64,000 nt of DNA from an uncultured Clostridia bacterium (GTDB taxonomy: Bacteria; Bacillota; Clostridia; Oscillospirales; Acutalibacteraceae), in assembly GCA_937892115.1 (NCBI GenBank), contig CALAUI010000019.1:124001-188000 (forward strand). Direction: 5' to 3'. The notes under the pieces are model-generated. The model saw nothing but the letters and a program-made list of their open reading frames with translations. It searched no databases and was not told the origin of the DNA. Shown in pieces: positions 14,885 to 23,066 of this stretch. The translations under genes and the position numbers were made by a program. Within the stretch, counting starts at the first letter, position 1, and each line of letters opens with the position of its first letter.

Positions 14885-15506
14885 AATAATCTTCCTCCGT
14901 ATCCGGACTGTATCTGTCAAGGGCGGTCTTTATATCCGACCAGCCGTAGCCGAGACGCTGAAGCCCCGCAACAGTCTTCCGTATACCCTTTTCGTCATTA
15001 AGATATCTTTTATATTTGGTTGAAAGAAGCGCGGCAATATCCTCAACCGGGTCAAGCTCAAGCTCTTCAAGCACCTGACTGATAATATCGGATGAAACGC
15101 CGTGACGGAGCAGCTCGGACCTGATGCCGTTTTTGCTCATGTGCTTCCTTCTTATAAGAAAGTCCGCCTTGTTACGTGCAAACCGTACATCGTTAATATA
15201 TCCGTATTCCTCCAGATTGTCAAGAGCGCGTTCAACGTACCGCGACTTGTGTCCCTTGTTCAGAAGCTTCAGCTTCAGCTCCTTTCGGCTGTTGTCGGAG
15301 TAGGACAAAAGCCGCAGGCCCGAGATAAAAGCATACCTCGAGCCGATTTCGGTAAAGAATTTATCACATTCGGCGGAGTCGGTGATTTCCTTTACCCGAC
15401 AGTAAGGACAGGTGTACCAGTACTCCGCGTCAACGGTGAACATATATTCCCCGTCAACGGAAATGTGAATTTTATTTTGCTTTCCCTGTGAATAAGTGAT
15501 TTCCAT
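14877..15506 (-). CDS. recX: RecX regulator of RecA
   Basis: RecX binds RecA filaments and modulates recombination. The protein is 209 residues of tandem three-helix RecX repeats. The recognisable core is SDNSRKELKLKLLNKGH with VERALDNLEEYGYINDVRFA, followed by a second unit SKNGIRSELLRHGVSSDIIS. The N-terminal 70 residues (with C-x2-C in TCPYCRV) are less typical. Its ATG overlaps the recA stop in TAATG, giving tight coupling to its partner. Confidence 0.93.
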   Translation of the reverse strand: MEITYSQGKQNKIHISVDGEYMFTVDAEYWYTCPYCRVKEITDSAECDKFFTEIGSRYAFISGLRLLSYSDNSRKELKLKLLNKGHKSRYVERALDNLEEYGYINDVRFARNKADFLIRRKHMSKNGIRSELLRHGVSSDIISQVLEELELDPVEDIAALLSTKYKRYLNDEKGIRKTVAGLQRLGYGWSDIKTALDRYSPDTEEDYCD

Positions 15507-16615
15507 TATTCGTCTTCGTCAACAACTATATCGAGCTTCGCTCTTGCGCCTGCTTTTGAAGCGGGTACTTCGGGAGCGGGAACGGATACGGGAGCGGATT
15601 TTTCGGCGGGAGCCATTCTTGCGTCGTACTCTGCCTTGATGGCTGCGCGTACTTTTCCCTCAATCTCGGAAGCAAGTGCGGTATCGTTGGAGAAAAGCTC
15701 CTTGACCGCTTCCCTGCCCTGACCGATTTTATTGCCTTCATAAGAGAACCACGAGCCGCTCTTCTTGACTATGTCATATTTTACGCCGAGGTCAACAAGC
15801 TCGCCGACCTTGGAAATGCCCTTACCGTAAAGGATATCAAATTCCGCCTCCTTGAAGGGAGGAGCTACCTTATTCTTGACAATTTTTGCCTTGGTCCTGT
15901 TGCCGACGATTTCGCTGCCGTTTTGCTTGATTGCCTCGGTACGGCGTACTTCAATGCGCATGGTAGCATAGAATTTAAGAGCACGGCCGCCGGTGGTAAC
16001 CTCGGGACTGCCGTAGATAACGCCGACCTTTTCACGAAGCTGATTGATGAAAATAAGAATAGTATTTGACTTTGCGACCGCACCGGCAATCTTTCTCATT
16101 GCCTGAGACATAAGACGGGCGTGCTGACCTACGTGGCTGTCACCCATTTCGCCCTCAATTTCGGACCTGGGAACAAGTGCGGCAACGGAGTCAACGACGA
16201 TAACGTCAATGGCGCCGGAACGAACGAGTGCCTCGGCGATTTCAAGCGCCTGCTCGCCGTCATCGGGCTGAGAAACGAGAAGAGAATCAACGTCTACACC
16301 GAGATGACCTGCGTATACGGGGTCAAGAGCGTGCTCTGCATCAATGAAAGCTGCCTCTCCGCCGAGCTTCTGTGCTTCGGCGATAACGGTGAGAGCGAGG
16401 GTGGTTTTACCTGATGATTCGGGTCCGTAGACCTCTATGATACGTCCGCGGGGCATACCGCCTATACCGGTGGCAACGTCAAGGGAAATGGAACCGGTGG
16501 ATACGGCTTCAATATTGAGACTGGAATTCTGGCCGAGGCGCATGATTGAGCCCTTACCGTAGGCCTTTTCAATTTTTTCAAGAGCTGTCTCTAATGCTTT
16601 TTGCTTATCTGACAT
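15506..16615 (-). CDS. recA: Recombinase RecA
   Basis: RecA is the ATP-dependent strand-exchange protein and the coprotease of the SOS response. The Walker A motif GPESSGKTT lies at 64-72. The MAW/L2 region reads GGRALKFYATMRIEVRR. The C-terminal 40 residues are Pro/Ala-rich and end in the acidic VVDEDE. The length of 369 residues is slightly longer than average because of this tail. It is first in a co-directional series with recX, rimO and pgsA and has its own sigma-A promoter. Confidence 0.99.
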   Translation of the reverse strand: MSDKQKALETALEKIEKAYGKGSIMRLGQNSSLNIEAVSTGSISLDVATGIGGMPRGRIIEVYGPESSGKTTLALTVIAEAQKLGGEAAFIDAEHALDPVYAGHLGVDVDSLLVSQPDDGEQALEIAEALVRSGAIDVIVVDSVAALVPRSEIEGEMGDSHVGQHARLMSQAMRKIAGAVAKSNTILIFINQLREKVGVIYGSPEVTTGGRALKFYATMRIEVRRTEAIKQNGSEIVGNRTKAKIVKNKVAPPFKEAEFDILYGKGISKVGELVDLGVKYDIVKKSGSWFSYEGNKIGQGREAVKELFSNDTALASEIEGKVRAAIKAEYDARMAPAEKSAPVSVPAPEVPASKAGARAKLDIVVDEDE

Positions 16616-16650
16616 AGTTTTTGACCTCCGAATATGAATATTACTATTAT

Positions 16651-16679
16651 TTTATACACCTTTTGAAATTAAAAATCAA
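16651..16679 (-). promoter_or_regulatory. recA promoter
   Basis: On the minus strand TTGATT (complement at 16674-16679) and TATAAA (complement at 16651-16656) are 17 bases apart, 36 bases before the recA start. GGAGGT lies 9 bases before the ATG. No Firmicute-type LexA box (GAAC-N4-GTTC) overlaps it. Confidence 0.75.
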
Positions 16680-16715
16680 TAGTTTTATTTAACTTTTTTT
16701 ATTTTTTTCCGTATA

Positions 16716-16733
16716 TTTTCGTCCGGACGAAAA
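16716..16733. promoter_or_regulatory. 18-bp perfect palindrome between recA and rpmB
   Basis: TTTTCGTCCGGACGAAAA is its own reverse complement over all 18 bases. It lies 37 bases upstream of the recA -35 and 27 bases upstream of the rpmB -35 in the divergent intergenic region, a position suited to a dimeric regulator acting on either gene. The core does not match the usual Firmicute SOS box. The symmetry is seen; the role is inferred. Confidence 0.5.
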
Positions 16734-16760
16734 ATAAATGTTAATTCAGGAAAAAAATGC

Positions 16761-16789
16761 TTGCATTTTATATGAAAGTCTGTTAATAT
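16761..16789 (+). promoter_or_regulatory. rpmB promoter
   Basis: TTGCAT (16761-16766) and TAATAT (16784-16789) are separated by 17 bases. The -10 ends 34 bases before the rpmB start. Confidence 0.7.
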
Positions 16790-16823
16790 ATCCCTTGTTA
16801 ATGACTAAAAGGAGGTGCGAATC

Positions 16824-17012
16824 ATGGCAAAATGTGAATTCTGCGGTAAAGAAGTAGCATTCGGCATTAAGGTATCCCATTCACACAGACGTTCCAACAG
16901 AACATGGAAGCCCAACGTTAAAAGAGTCAAGGCCGTTGTAAACGGAACTCCCAAGAGAGTTTATGCTTGCACCCGTTGCCTTCGCTCCGGTAAGGTTACA
17001 AGAGCCGTTTAA
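16824..17012 (+). CDS. rpmB: 50S ribosomal protein L28
   Basis: L28 is a structural protein of the large ribosomal subunit. The start ATG at 16824 has AGGAGG 9 bases before it; an in-frame GTG at 16815 lies inside that site and is rejected. The 62 residues begin MAKCEFCGKEVAFG and include SHSHRRSNRTWKPN. Cys4/Cys7 together with C-x2-C in ACTRCLRS make this the zinc-binding form of L28. It is transcribed alone and ends at a terminator. Confidence 0.98.
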   Translation: MAKCEFCGKEVAFGIKVSHSHRRSNRTWKPNVKRVKAVVNGTPKRVYACTRCLRSGKVTRAV

Positions 17013-17025
17013 GTGAAGATGATTA

Positions 17026-17053
17026 AGAGACTGCCAGGCGGTCTCTTTTTCTT
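17026..17053 (+). terminator. Terminator after rpmB
   Basis: AGAGAC (17026-17031) pairs with GTCTCT (17041-17046), the stem extending into the GCC/GGC around it, and TTTTTCTTTT follows. Confidence 0.85.
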
Positions 17054-17208
17054 TTGTCCTGCAGCGGTGTATATGGCGTGCATACTGCGAAAACATATAT
17101 AAAGAAAATAATATTTTACATATTTCACAATTCATTAGTAGTCGGCGCGAGCGTCCGACCACAACATTTAGTGTTTTTATCGGGGGGATATAAAACTTAC
17201 GGAAAAGG

Positions 17209-17238
17209 TTACACTTTGAGTATAATTTGGTGTATAAT
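17209..17238 (+). promoter_or_regulatory. Probable promoter of the dnaD-dnaI unit
   Basis: TTACAC (17209-17214) and a perfect TATAAT (17233-17238) are 18 bases apart. A second TATAAT lies at 17221-17226. The rest of the 280-base gap after rpmB shows only a small GTCGG/CCGAC hairpin near 17138-17156 and no gene. Confidence 0.45.
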
Positions 17239-17265
17239 ACAAGCTATCTTTAGCTGGATGACCAT

Positions 17266-17283
17266 GTTAATATTTATATTAAC
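17266..17283 (+). promoter_or_regulatory. Inverted repeat just before the dnaD-like gene
   Basis: GTTAATAT (17266-17273) and ATATTAAC (17276-17283) flank two T bases. The repeat ends 9 bases before the start codon, next to the weak GGTG ribosome-binding site, so it could be an operator or an RNA hairpin that limits translation. Confidence 0.4.
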
Positions 17284-17292
17284 GGTGATAAG

Positions 17293-18297
17293 ATGACATT
17301 CAAAGTAAACAGCGAGCGTCTCGGCTCCGCCTTTTCCGTCCCCAACGAGATAGTCGACAAGCATCTGAGAATTGCCGGCGGCGAGCAGATAAAGGTACTG
17401 CTTCTCATACTCCGCAAGGGTGCCGACAAGCTTGACGAAAACAAAATCGCAAAGGCACTCAAATGTGACGTAAACGACGTGGAGGACTATCTGCAATACT
17501 GGATAAACACGGGCATACTGCTTGAAGGCGAAGAAACGCCTCAGCCGGAAAAGTACGTTCCCCCTCAGAAGAAAGAGGAGCCCAAGCCGGAGAAAAAGCA
17601 GGAAGTACCTCAGACGGAGTATTCAAGGCCCTCATCCTCCGAAATCGCGATACGTCTTGAGGAATCAAAGGAACTGCGTCTGTTATTTGAAGAAATTCAG
17701 CAGAAGCTGGGCAAAACCGTTGGCTATGACGGTCAGTGCACCTTCCTGCTTCTCTATGACAGATTCGGTCTTCCCGCAGACGTAATCTATATGCTGGTGG
17801 AATACTGTGTCGGTGCGGGAAAAACCGGCTATTCATACATTGAATCGGTGGGAAAGACCTGGAGCGAGCAGGAAATAGATTCCATTGACAAAGCGGCAGA
17901 AAAAATAGCGGCGTTCAATTCGGTAGATAAATTCTGGAAGAAATTCACAGTGGATACGGGCATAAAGAATCCCAAGCCCACACTCAAGCAGGCACAGCAG
18001 ATTGAAAACTGGCTCTGTGTCCTGAACATGAGCTACGATATGGTTATGAGGGCGTACGACGTTACGGTGGAAAACACGGGAAAAATCAGTTTTTCATACA
18101 TGAATAAGGTACTTTCCGCATGGAAAAACAAGGGATACAAAAAGCCCTCGGATATAGACAGCGACGTGAAAGCAAAATCCGATGCGGCAAAGAAGAATGC
18201 CGGTAAAGAAAGCGAAAATCCCTCCTACGACCTTAACGAATACACTCAGAATTCAATCAAGGGCAAGTTGAAATATACAAAGAAGGATAAAAAATGA
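17293..18297 (+). CDS. DnaD-domain replication protein
   Basis: This is a DnaD/DnaB-type primosome protein of Firmicutes, expected to help load the replicative helicase. The N-terminal 75 residues form a winged-helix-like domain (FSVPNEIVDKHLRI to VNDVEDYLQYWINTG). A Pro/Lys/Glu linker (about 80-105) leads to two DnaD-like C-terminal domains with the typical tail motif ENTGKISFSYMNKVLSAWK near 255-275. It overlaps the next gene, a DnaI/DnaC-type loader, by 4 bases. That pairing is the classic DnaD/DnaI neighbourhood and supports the role. Confidence 0.88.
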   Translation: MTFKVNSERLGSAFSVPNEIVDKHLRIAGGEQIKVLLLILRKGADKLDENKIAKALKCDVNDVEDYLQYWINTGILLEGEETPQPEKYVPPQKKEEPKPEKKQEVPQTEYSRPSSSEIAIRLEESKELRLLFEEIQQKLGKTVGYDGQCTFLLLYDRFGLPADVIYMLVEYCVGAGKTGYSYIESVGKTWSEQEIDSIDKAAEKIAAFNSVDKFWKKFTVDTGIKNPKPTLKQAQQIENWLCVLNMSYDMVMRAYDVTVENTGKISFSYMNKVLSAWKNKGYKKPSDIDSDVKAKSDAAKKNAGKESENPSYDLNEYTQNSIKGKLKYTKKDKK

Positions 18298-19274
18298 GTT
18301 ACACGAAGGAAAACCTGCAATATGCGACACAGGTGATTGCGGAAAGAAAGCGTAATGCCGAAAGAACGCACGACGTCCGTCACCGTGAGGTCATAGAAAA
18401 GATACCCGAAATCGCACAGTATGAGGCACAGCTGGCTCAGACAGGTGTTGCGGTACTGAAGGCCATTGATATGGACGGCGACATAGACAAATATATTGCG
18501 GAGCTTGCTCAAATCAACGGAAAAATTCAGCAGTTCATAAAGGATGCACTTGTCAAGGGCGGATATCCCGAGGATTATCTGGAAATTCCCTACACCTGCA
18601 AAACCTGTGAAGATACGGGATTCAAAAACGGAAGAATCTGTTCCTGCCGTAAAAAACTGCTGAACGAGCTTTCATTAAACGACCTGAGGAAGGTCTCCCC
18701 TTCGGACGTATGCAGATTTGATAATTTTTCACTTGACTATTATCCCACCGCTCCTGATGCGGTTTACGGTATTTCTCCCAGAGAGAAGATGGAGGAAATA
18801 CTTGAATACTGCAGGTGCTATGCGGATGATTTTGACGAGGAATCCGGTTCTCTTTATATGAGAGGAGCAACCGGGCTGGGTAAAACGCATCTTTCCCTTG
18901 CTATCGGAAACATCGTGGCACTCAAGGGCTTCAGCGTGGTTTACGGCTCGGCACAGAATCTGTTTTCGGCTATGGAAAGAGATAAATTTTCCAATTATAA
19001 CAGCAGTGAAACGGAAGACAGACTGATAAATGCGGATTTGCTCATCATTGACGATCTGGGCAGTGAATTCACCACCCGTTTCACCGTAGATAAGCTGCTG
19101 AACATTATAAATACGAGAATAAATCTCAGAAGGCCGGTAATAATATCCACAAATCTTTCGGATAAAGAGCTTGAAGAAAAATACGACCAGCGTATCACTT
19201 CAAGAATAATCGGCAGCTACACTCCCCTGTACTTTATGGGCAGGGATATCAGACAAATCAAAGCATCAGAATAA
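18294..19274 (+). CDS. DnaI/DnaC-type helicase loader ATPase
   Basis: The protein should load the replicative DNA helicase at the origin or at restart sites. The N-terminal 100 residues are helical. A zinc-like cysteine cluster follows at 102-118 (TCKTCEDTGFKNGRICSC), then an AAA+ ATPase domain with Walker A GATGLGKTH near 192 and Walker B LLIIDDLGSE near 248. This order matches B. subtilis DnaI and distinguishes it from IstB transposition helpers, which lack the cysteine cluster. It is coupled to the DnaD gene by an ATGA overlap. Confidence 0.9.
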   Translation: MSYTKENLQYATQVIAERKRNAERTHDVRHREVIEKIPEIAQYEAQLAQTGVAVLKAIDMDGDIDKYIAELAQINGKIQQFIKDALVKGGYPEDYLEIPYTCKTCEDTGFKNGRICSCRKKLLNELSLNDLRKVSPSDVCRFDNFSLDYYPTAPDAVYGISPREKMEEILEYCRCYADDFDEESGSLYMRGATGLGKTHLSLAIGNIVALKGFSVVYGSAQNLFSAMERDKFSNYNSSETEDRLINADLLIIDDLGSEFTTRFTVDKLLNIINTRINLRRPVIISTNLSDKELEEKYDQRITSRIIGSYTPLYFMGRDIRQIKASE

Positions 19275-19284
19275 GAGGTAAACC

Positions 19285-21459
19285 ATGGACATTATCGCAA
19301 AACTCACTCAGGAACTGAATCTTCAGCAATGGCAGACGGAAAACGTAGTAAAGCTTCTTGACGAGGGCTGTACGGTCCCTTTCATCGCAAGATACAGAAA
19401 GGAACAGCACGGAACACTTGACGACCAGGTCATCCGTGAGCTTTCCGAAAGACTTGAATACTTAAGAAATCTTGATAAACGCCGTGAAGAGGTAAGAGGA
19501 CTCATAGCCGCTCAGGAAAAGCTGACGGATGAAATCTCCGCCGCACTTGACAAGGCACTTACCGTTACGGAAATTGACGATATATACAGACCCTTCAGAC
19601 CCAAAAGGAAGACGAGAGCTTCCGTTGCGAAAGAAAAGGGACTCGAGCCACTGGCGGACGCAATCTATGCACAGCAGGCGGATTCGCCCTCACCTATTGA
19701 GCTTGCCGAAGGATATATTGACCCCGAAAAGGGCGTTGAAACCGCTGAGGATGCACTCAAGGGTGCTCTTGATATTATCGCGGAGAATATTTCCGACGAC
19801 CCCGATATCAGAAAGAGACTTCGCAACCTCTTTACCGTCATCGGCACGGTCACCGTTACCGCCGCGGACAAGGATGCCCAGAGCGTATACACCATGTATT
19901 ACGATTATTCCGAGCCCGTAAAGACGATTGCAGGTCACAGAATTCTTGCCATTGACAGAGGCGAAAAGGAAAAATTCCTCAAAGTAAGCGTTACGATAGA
20001 CACTGTAAAAGCATCCAACGTTATTACAAGCGTTACGCTCAATCCCGCCGGTTCACCCACCACGGAAGCGGTAAGAGAAGCCGGCTCGGATGCATATAAC
20101 AGACTTATTTACCCTTCGGTTGAGAGAGAAATCCGTAATATGCTTACGGAAAAAGCGGCGGCAGGTGCGATAAAGGTATTTGCCCTCAACACAAAAGAGC
20201 TTCTTCTTCAGCCCCCCATTAAGGGCAAAACCGTTATCGGTCTTGACCCCGGCTACAGAACGGGCTGTAAAGTAGCGGTCGTTGACAAAACCGGCAAGGT
20301 ACTTGACACCGGCGTTATTTATGTCACCCACAGCGAAGCACAGAGGAATCAGGCAAAGGTGCTTATCAAGAATCTCATTGCGAAGCACCACGCAAACTGC
20401 ATTTCCATCGGCAACGGTACCGCTTCAAAGGAAACCGAAATATTTGCCGCGGAAATCCTCAGAGAAATCAATGCCGACGTTTCCTACATGGTAGTAAGCG
20501 AAGCAGGTGCTTCCGTTTACTCCGCTTCAAAGCTTGCCGCAAAGGAATTCCCCGACTATGACGTTTCACTCAGAAGTGCGGTTTCCATTGCAAGACGTCT
20601 CCAGGACCCCCTGGCAGAGCTTGTTAAAATCGATCCCAAGGCAATCGGCGTAGGTCAGTATCAGCACGACATGCCTCCTAAGGAGCTTGACGCCGCTCTT
20701 GACGCGGTCATTGAGGACGCGGTAAACTCTGTAGGCGTTGACCTTAATACCGCTTCCGCTCCCCTGCTTTCAAGGGTATCCGGCATTAACTCCACCATTG
20801 CTTCAAATATCGTTGATTTCAGAGATGAAAACGGCGAATTCACGTCAAGAAGTCAGCTTAAAAAAGTTCCCAAGCTCGGTGCAAAGGCATTTGAACAGTG
20901 CGCGGGCTTCCTGAGAATCCCCGAAAGTAAAAATTCCCTTGACCACACCGGCGTTCATCCCGAAAGCTACGATGCGGCAAAGGAGCTTCTTAAAATATTC
21001 TCATACACTCCCGACGATATCGGCTCGGAAGAGGTAGCCGCCATCAGGCAGAACGTTCAGCTTCTGGGCGAGGAAAAGGTTGCCGAAAAGCTCGGAATAG
21101 GCGTTCCCACTCTGAAGGATATCATCAAGGAGCTTATTGCTCCCGGCAGAGACCCCAGAGATGAGCTGCCCAAGCCCATGCTCCGCACGGACGTTATGGA
21201 TATCAAGGATCTGAAGCCCGGTATGGAAATGACCGGCACCGTCAGAAACGTAACGGATTTCGGTGCATTTATAGATATCGGTGTTCACGAGGACGGTCTG
21301 GTACACATTTCGCAGATTACGGATAAGTACATCAAGCATCCCTCGGAGGTGCTGAAGGTAGGTATGGTAGTCACCGCCTGGGTACTGAACGTTGACCTTG
21401 TAAAGGGCAGAATCGGTCTTACCATGAGAGAAAAGAACAGACCCGAAACAAAGGAATAA
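19285..21459 (+). CDS. tex: Tex-family RNA-binding transcription accessory protein
   Basis: Tex is a cytoplasmic nucleic-acid-binding protein conserved in most bacteria. The domain order is complete in 724 residues: an N-terminal helical region, a YqgF/RNase H-like domain (VIGLDPGYRTGCKVAVVD near 315), helix-hairpin-helix repeats (LLSRVSGINSTIASNIVDFR near 495), and a C-terminal S1 domain (TGTVRNVTDFGAFIDIGVHE near 650). GAGGTAAACC precedes the start. It lies 10 bases after the helicase loader, so the three genes form one operon. Confidence 0.96.
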   Translation: MDIIAKLTQELNLQQWQTENVVKLLDEGCTVPFIARYRKEQHGTLDDQVIRELSERLEYLRNLDKRREEVRGLIAAQEKLTDEISAALDKALTVTEIDDIYRPFRPKRKTRASVAKEKGLEPLADAIYAQQADSPSPIELAEGYIDPEKGVETAEDALKGALDIIAENISDDPDIRKRLRNLFTVIGTVTVTAADKDAQSVYTMYYDYSEPVKTIAGHRILAIDRGEKEKFLKVSVTIDTVKASNVITSVTLNPAGSPTTEAVREAGSDAYNRLIYPSVEREIRNMLTEKAAAGAIKVFALNTKELLLQPPIKGKTVIGLDPGYRTGCKVAVVDKTGKVLDTGVIYVTHSEAQRNQAKVLIKNLIAKHHANCISIGNGTASKETEIFAAEILREINADVSYMVVSEAGASVYSASKLAAKEFPDYDVSLRSAVSIARRLQDPLAELVKIDPKAIGVGQYQHDMPPKELDAALDAVIEDAVNSVGVDLNTASAPLLSRVSGINSTIASNIVDFRDENGEFTSRSQLKKVPKLGAKAFEQCAGFLRIPESKNSLDHTGVHPESYDAAKELLKIFSYTPDDIGSEEVAAIRQNVQLLGEEKVAEKLGIGVPTLKDIIKELIAPGRDPRDELPKPMLRTDVMDIKDLKPGMEMTGTVRNVTDFGAFIDIGVHEDGLVHISQITDKYIKHPSEVLKVGMVVTAWVLNVDLVKGRIGLTMREKNRPETKE

Positions 21460-21467
21460 TAAAAGAT

Positions 21468-21503
21468 AAGACCTGAGGCAGACAGACTGCTTCAGGTCTT
21501 TTA
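21468..21503. terminator. Bidirectional terminator between tex and the next gene
   Basis: AAGACCTGA (21468-21476) pairs with TCAGGTCTT (21492-21500), extended by GCA/TGC. A short T run follows on the plus strand. On the minus strand the A run upstream at 21461-21464 gives T bases. Confidence 0.75.
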
Positions 21504-21505
21504 CG

Positions 21506-22204
21506 TTACTTATCAATAAATTCCCAGGAATCAAGATACAGGTCAAGTCCTCCGGGATAAAGGAAAAGCGTCTTCCATTCTCCGTCCAGCTTGACGAAAT
21601 AAGCGGTTTCAAGGATGAAATCCGATTTATATTTTGTTCCGTTCTTTTCGGATTCAAAGGTAAATCTGATATCCGCCGCCACGACCTTATCAATATCATC
21701 AGCCGTGATTTCGGGCTCAATACTCTCTGAGGCGGTATACTTGATAAGCTCCTCGGTCTCTTTTTTCTTAAGAGTATGCTTCTCAATGAGCTTGAGTTTC
21801 ATCTTTTTGATTTCGCCTATCTGTGAATAAAAATTGTTATTCATCACGGCGTCAAGGGTTTTTGCGATACCAGCACTCTTCGCCGTAAAGAATTCGTCAT
21901 AGGTCATACCGTTATAGCCGACGGGGCTTAAGCTCTCACAGAACGCTTCGGTATCAAGATTCATGAATGCCTCTGCGGTTTTCTTTGCCGCACGGGAATA
22001 TCCCGTAAACGACGAGATGATGAATACTGCCGCAACTATCAGCCCGATGGCGAGTATTCCGCCTGCAGCCATCACAACAAGCTTACGAAAACGCGCCGTC
22101 TTCTCACGGTCTTTTTCGGGTTGAACGGTCTCTTCGGGGATATCGTTATCAAGGCCGAACATTTTTTCTATTTCATTTTGGTTCTTTTTATTTTTGAATG
22201 CCAT
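21506..22204 (-). CDS. Single-pass membrane protein of unknown function
   Basis: The 232 residues have a charged cytoplasmic start (about 1-42), one membrane helix at about 44-68 (VVMAAGGILAIGLIVAAVFI) and an extracytoplasmic domain. The start of that domain, SRAAKKTAEAFMNLDTEAFC, resembles the DUF4878/lumazine-like domains found in small stress and sporulation membrane proteins. The rest is beta-rich and ends WEFIDK. No firm family was recognised. It lies 32 bases downstream of the zinc-ribbon gene on the same strand, and such pairs of zinc-ribbon and single-pass proteins are common in Clostridia. Confidence 0.75.
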   Translation of the reverse strand: MAFKNKKNQNEIEKMFGLDNDIPEETVQPEKDREKTARFRKLVVMAAGGILAIGLIVAAVFIISSFTGYSRAAKKTAEAFMNLDTEAFCESLSPVGYNGMTYDEFFTAKSAGIAKTLDAVMNNNFYSQIGEIKKMKLKLIEKHTLKKKETEELIKYTASESIEPEITADDIDKVVAADIRFTFESEKNGTKYKSDFILETAYFVKLDGEWKTLFLYPGGLDLYLDSWEFIDK

Positions 22205-22236
22205 AAAAAGTCAACCTTTCAGAATTTTGCGCAATA

Positions 22237-22926
22237 TTACTGTTTTGCTCCGCAATATACACAGAATGCACCGCCGGAATCAATGCTTTTGCCGCAGGCA
22301 GAGCAATATTTTGTATTGGCGGCGGGAGAGTCTGCCGGTGCAATCACGGGAGACGAAGCATTCATTTCAACGGGCTGAGGATTTTCGGGAGCGGGAATGG
22401 GTGCGGGAGCCGGCGCAGACATCGGAACGGGTGTGGGGATGAATACGGGAGCCGATGCTTCTGCAGGTGCGGGAGCGGAAGTGTCGGGAAGACGGAATCC
22501 GCAAAGGGTGCAGAATTTATTGCCTTTTACGACTGCGGCACCGCAGCTGGGACAATTTATGTGCTCGTCGGGTCCGTTTACGGGCTTACCGCACATTACA
22601 CAGAAGGCATTACCGGAAGCAACCTCGGCATGACAGTGCGGGCAAACCGTAATGCCCTTGAGAGCATTAAGCTGCTTTTTGAGATTTTCAAGATTTGCGT
22701 TGGTGTCGTTTATCGCCTTTACTATTTCGGAAAGCTGTTCGTTATAGTTTCCCTCGTAAATTTTGATATAAAGCTGACCCAACTGAGTGTAATAGGAATT
22801 GATTTTCCTTTCCTCTTCGCCTATTTCGGCGTTGACCCTGGCGATTTCACCCATATTTTTTGTTTTATTTGTCAAATCCTGCCAGGCACCTGCGCCCTTG
22901 GATGTTACCTGATCAAAAAATCCCAT
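22237..22926 (-). CDS. Triple zinc-ribbon protein with helical N-terminus
   Basis: Residues 1-90 form a mostly helical, possibly coiled-coil segment (MGFFDQVTSKGAGAWQDLTN onward). Three zinc-ribbons follow: CPHCHAEVASGNAFCVMC near 94, CPSCGAAVVKGNKFCTLC near 123, and a last one at the C-terminus, CSACGKSIDSGGAFCVYC. A Pro/Ala-rich linker of about 60 residues separates the second from the third. Such proteins are common in gut Clostridia but have no assigned function. The third zinc-ribbon and the first two are closely alike in sequence. Confidence 0.82.
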   Translation of the reverse strand: MGFFDQVTSKGAGAWQDLTNKTKNMGEIARVNAEIGEEERKINSYYTQLGQLYIKIYEGNYNEQLSEIVKAINDTNANLENLKKQLNALKGITVCPHCHAEVASGNAFCVMCGKPVNGPDEHINCPSCGAAVVKGNKFCTLCGFRLPDTSAPAPAEASAPVFIPTPVPMSAPAPAPIPAPENPQPVEMNASSPVIAPADSPAANTKYCSACGKSIDSGGAFCVYCGAKQ

Positions 22927-22959
22927 AAACTGCCTCCGAGAATAATGATTTATACATTT

Positions 22960-22988
22960 ATATTATCACAGGGATATGCTTTTTTCAA
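22960..22988 (-). promoter_or_regulatory. Promoter of the zinc-ribbon gene
   Basis: On the minus strand TTGAAA (complement at 22983-22988) and TAATAT (complement at 22960-22965) are 17 bases apart, with an added TG before the -10. Confidence 0.65.
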
Positions 22989-23009
22989 GATAATTATATC
23001 AATTTCGTG

Positions 23010-23039
23010 TTGTACAAAACGTCCCGGATGTGTTATATT
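23010..23039 (+). promoter_or_regulatory. Possible promoter of the GH39-like gene
   Basis: TTGTAC (23010-23015) and TATATT (23034-23039) are 18 bases apart, divergent from the zinc-ribbon promoter. Confidence 0.4.
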
Positions 23040-23066
23040 TGTCATGCAAAGTCAGGAGGTGCGTAT

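Noticed and set aside
18294..19274. ATPase as an IstB-type transposition helper
   Set aside because: It has the DnaI-like cysteine cluster and lies next to a DnaD gene. No transposase is near.
21001..21786. 261-codon minus-strand frame across the end of tex and the terminator
   Set aside because: It crosses the bidirectional terminator and is antisense to the S1 domain of tex.
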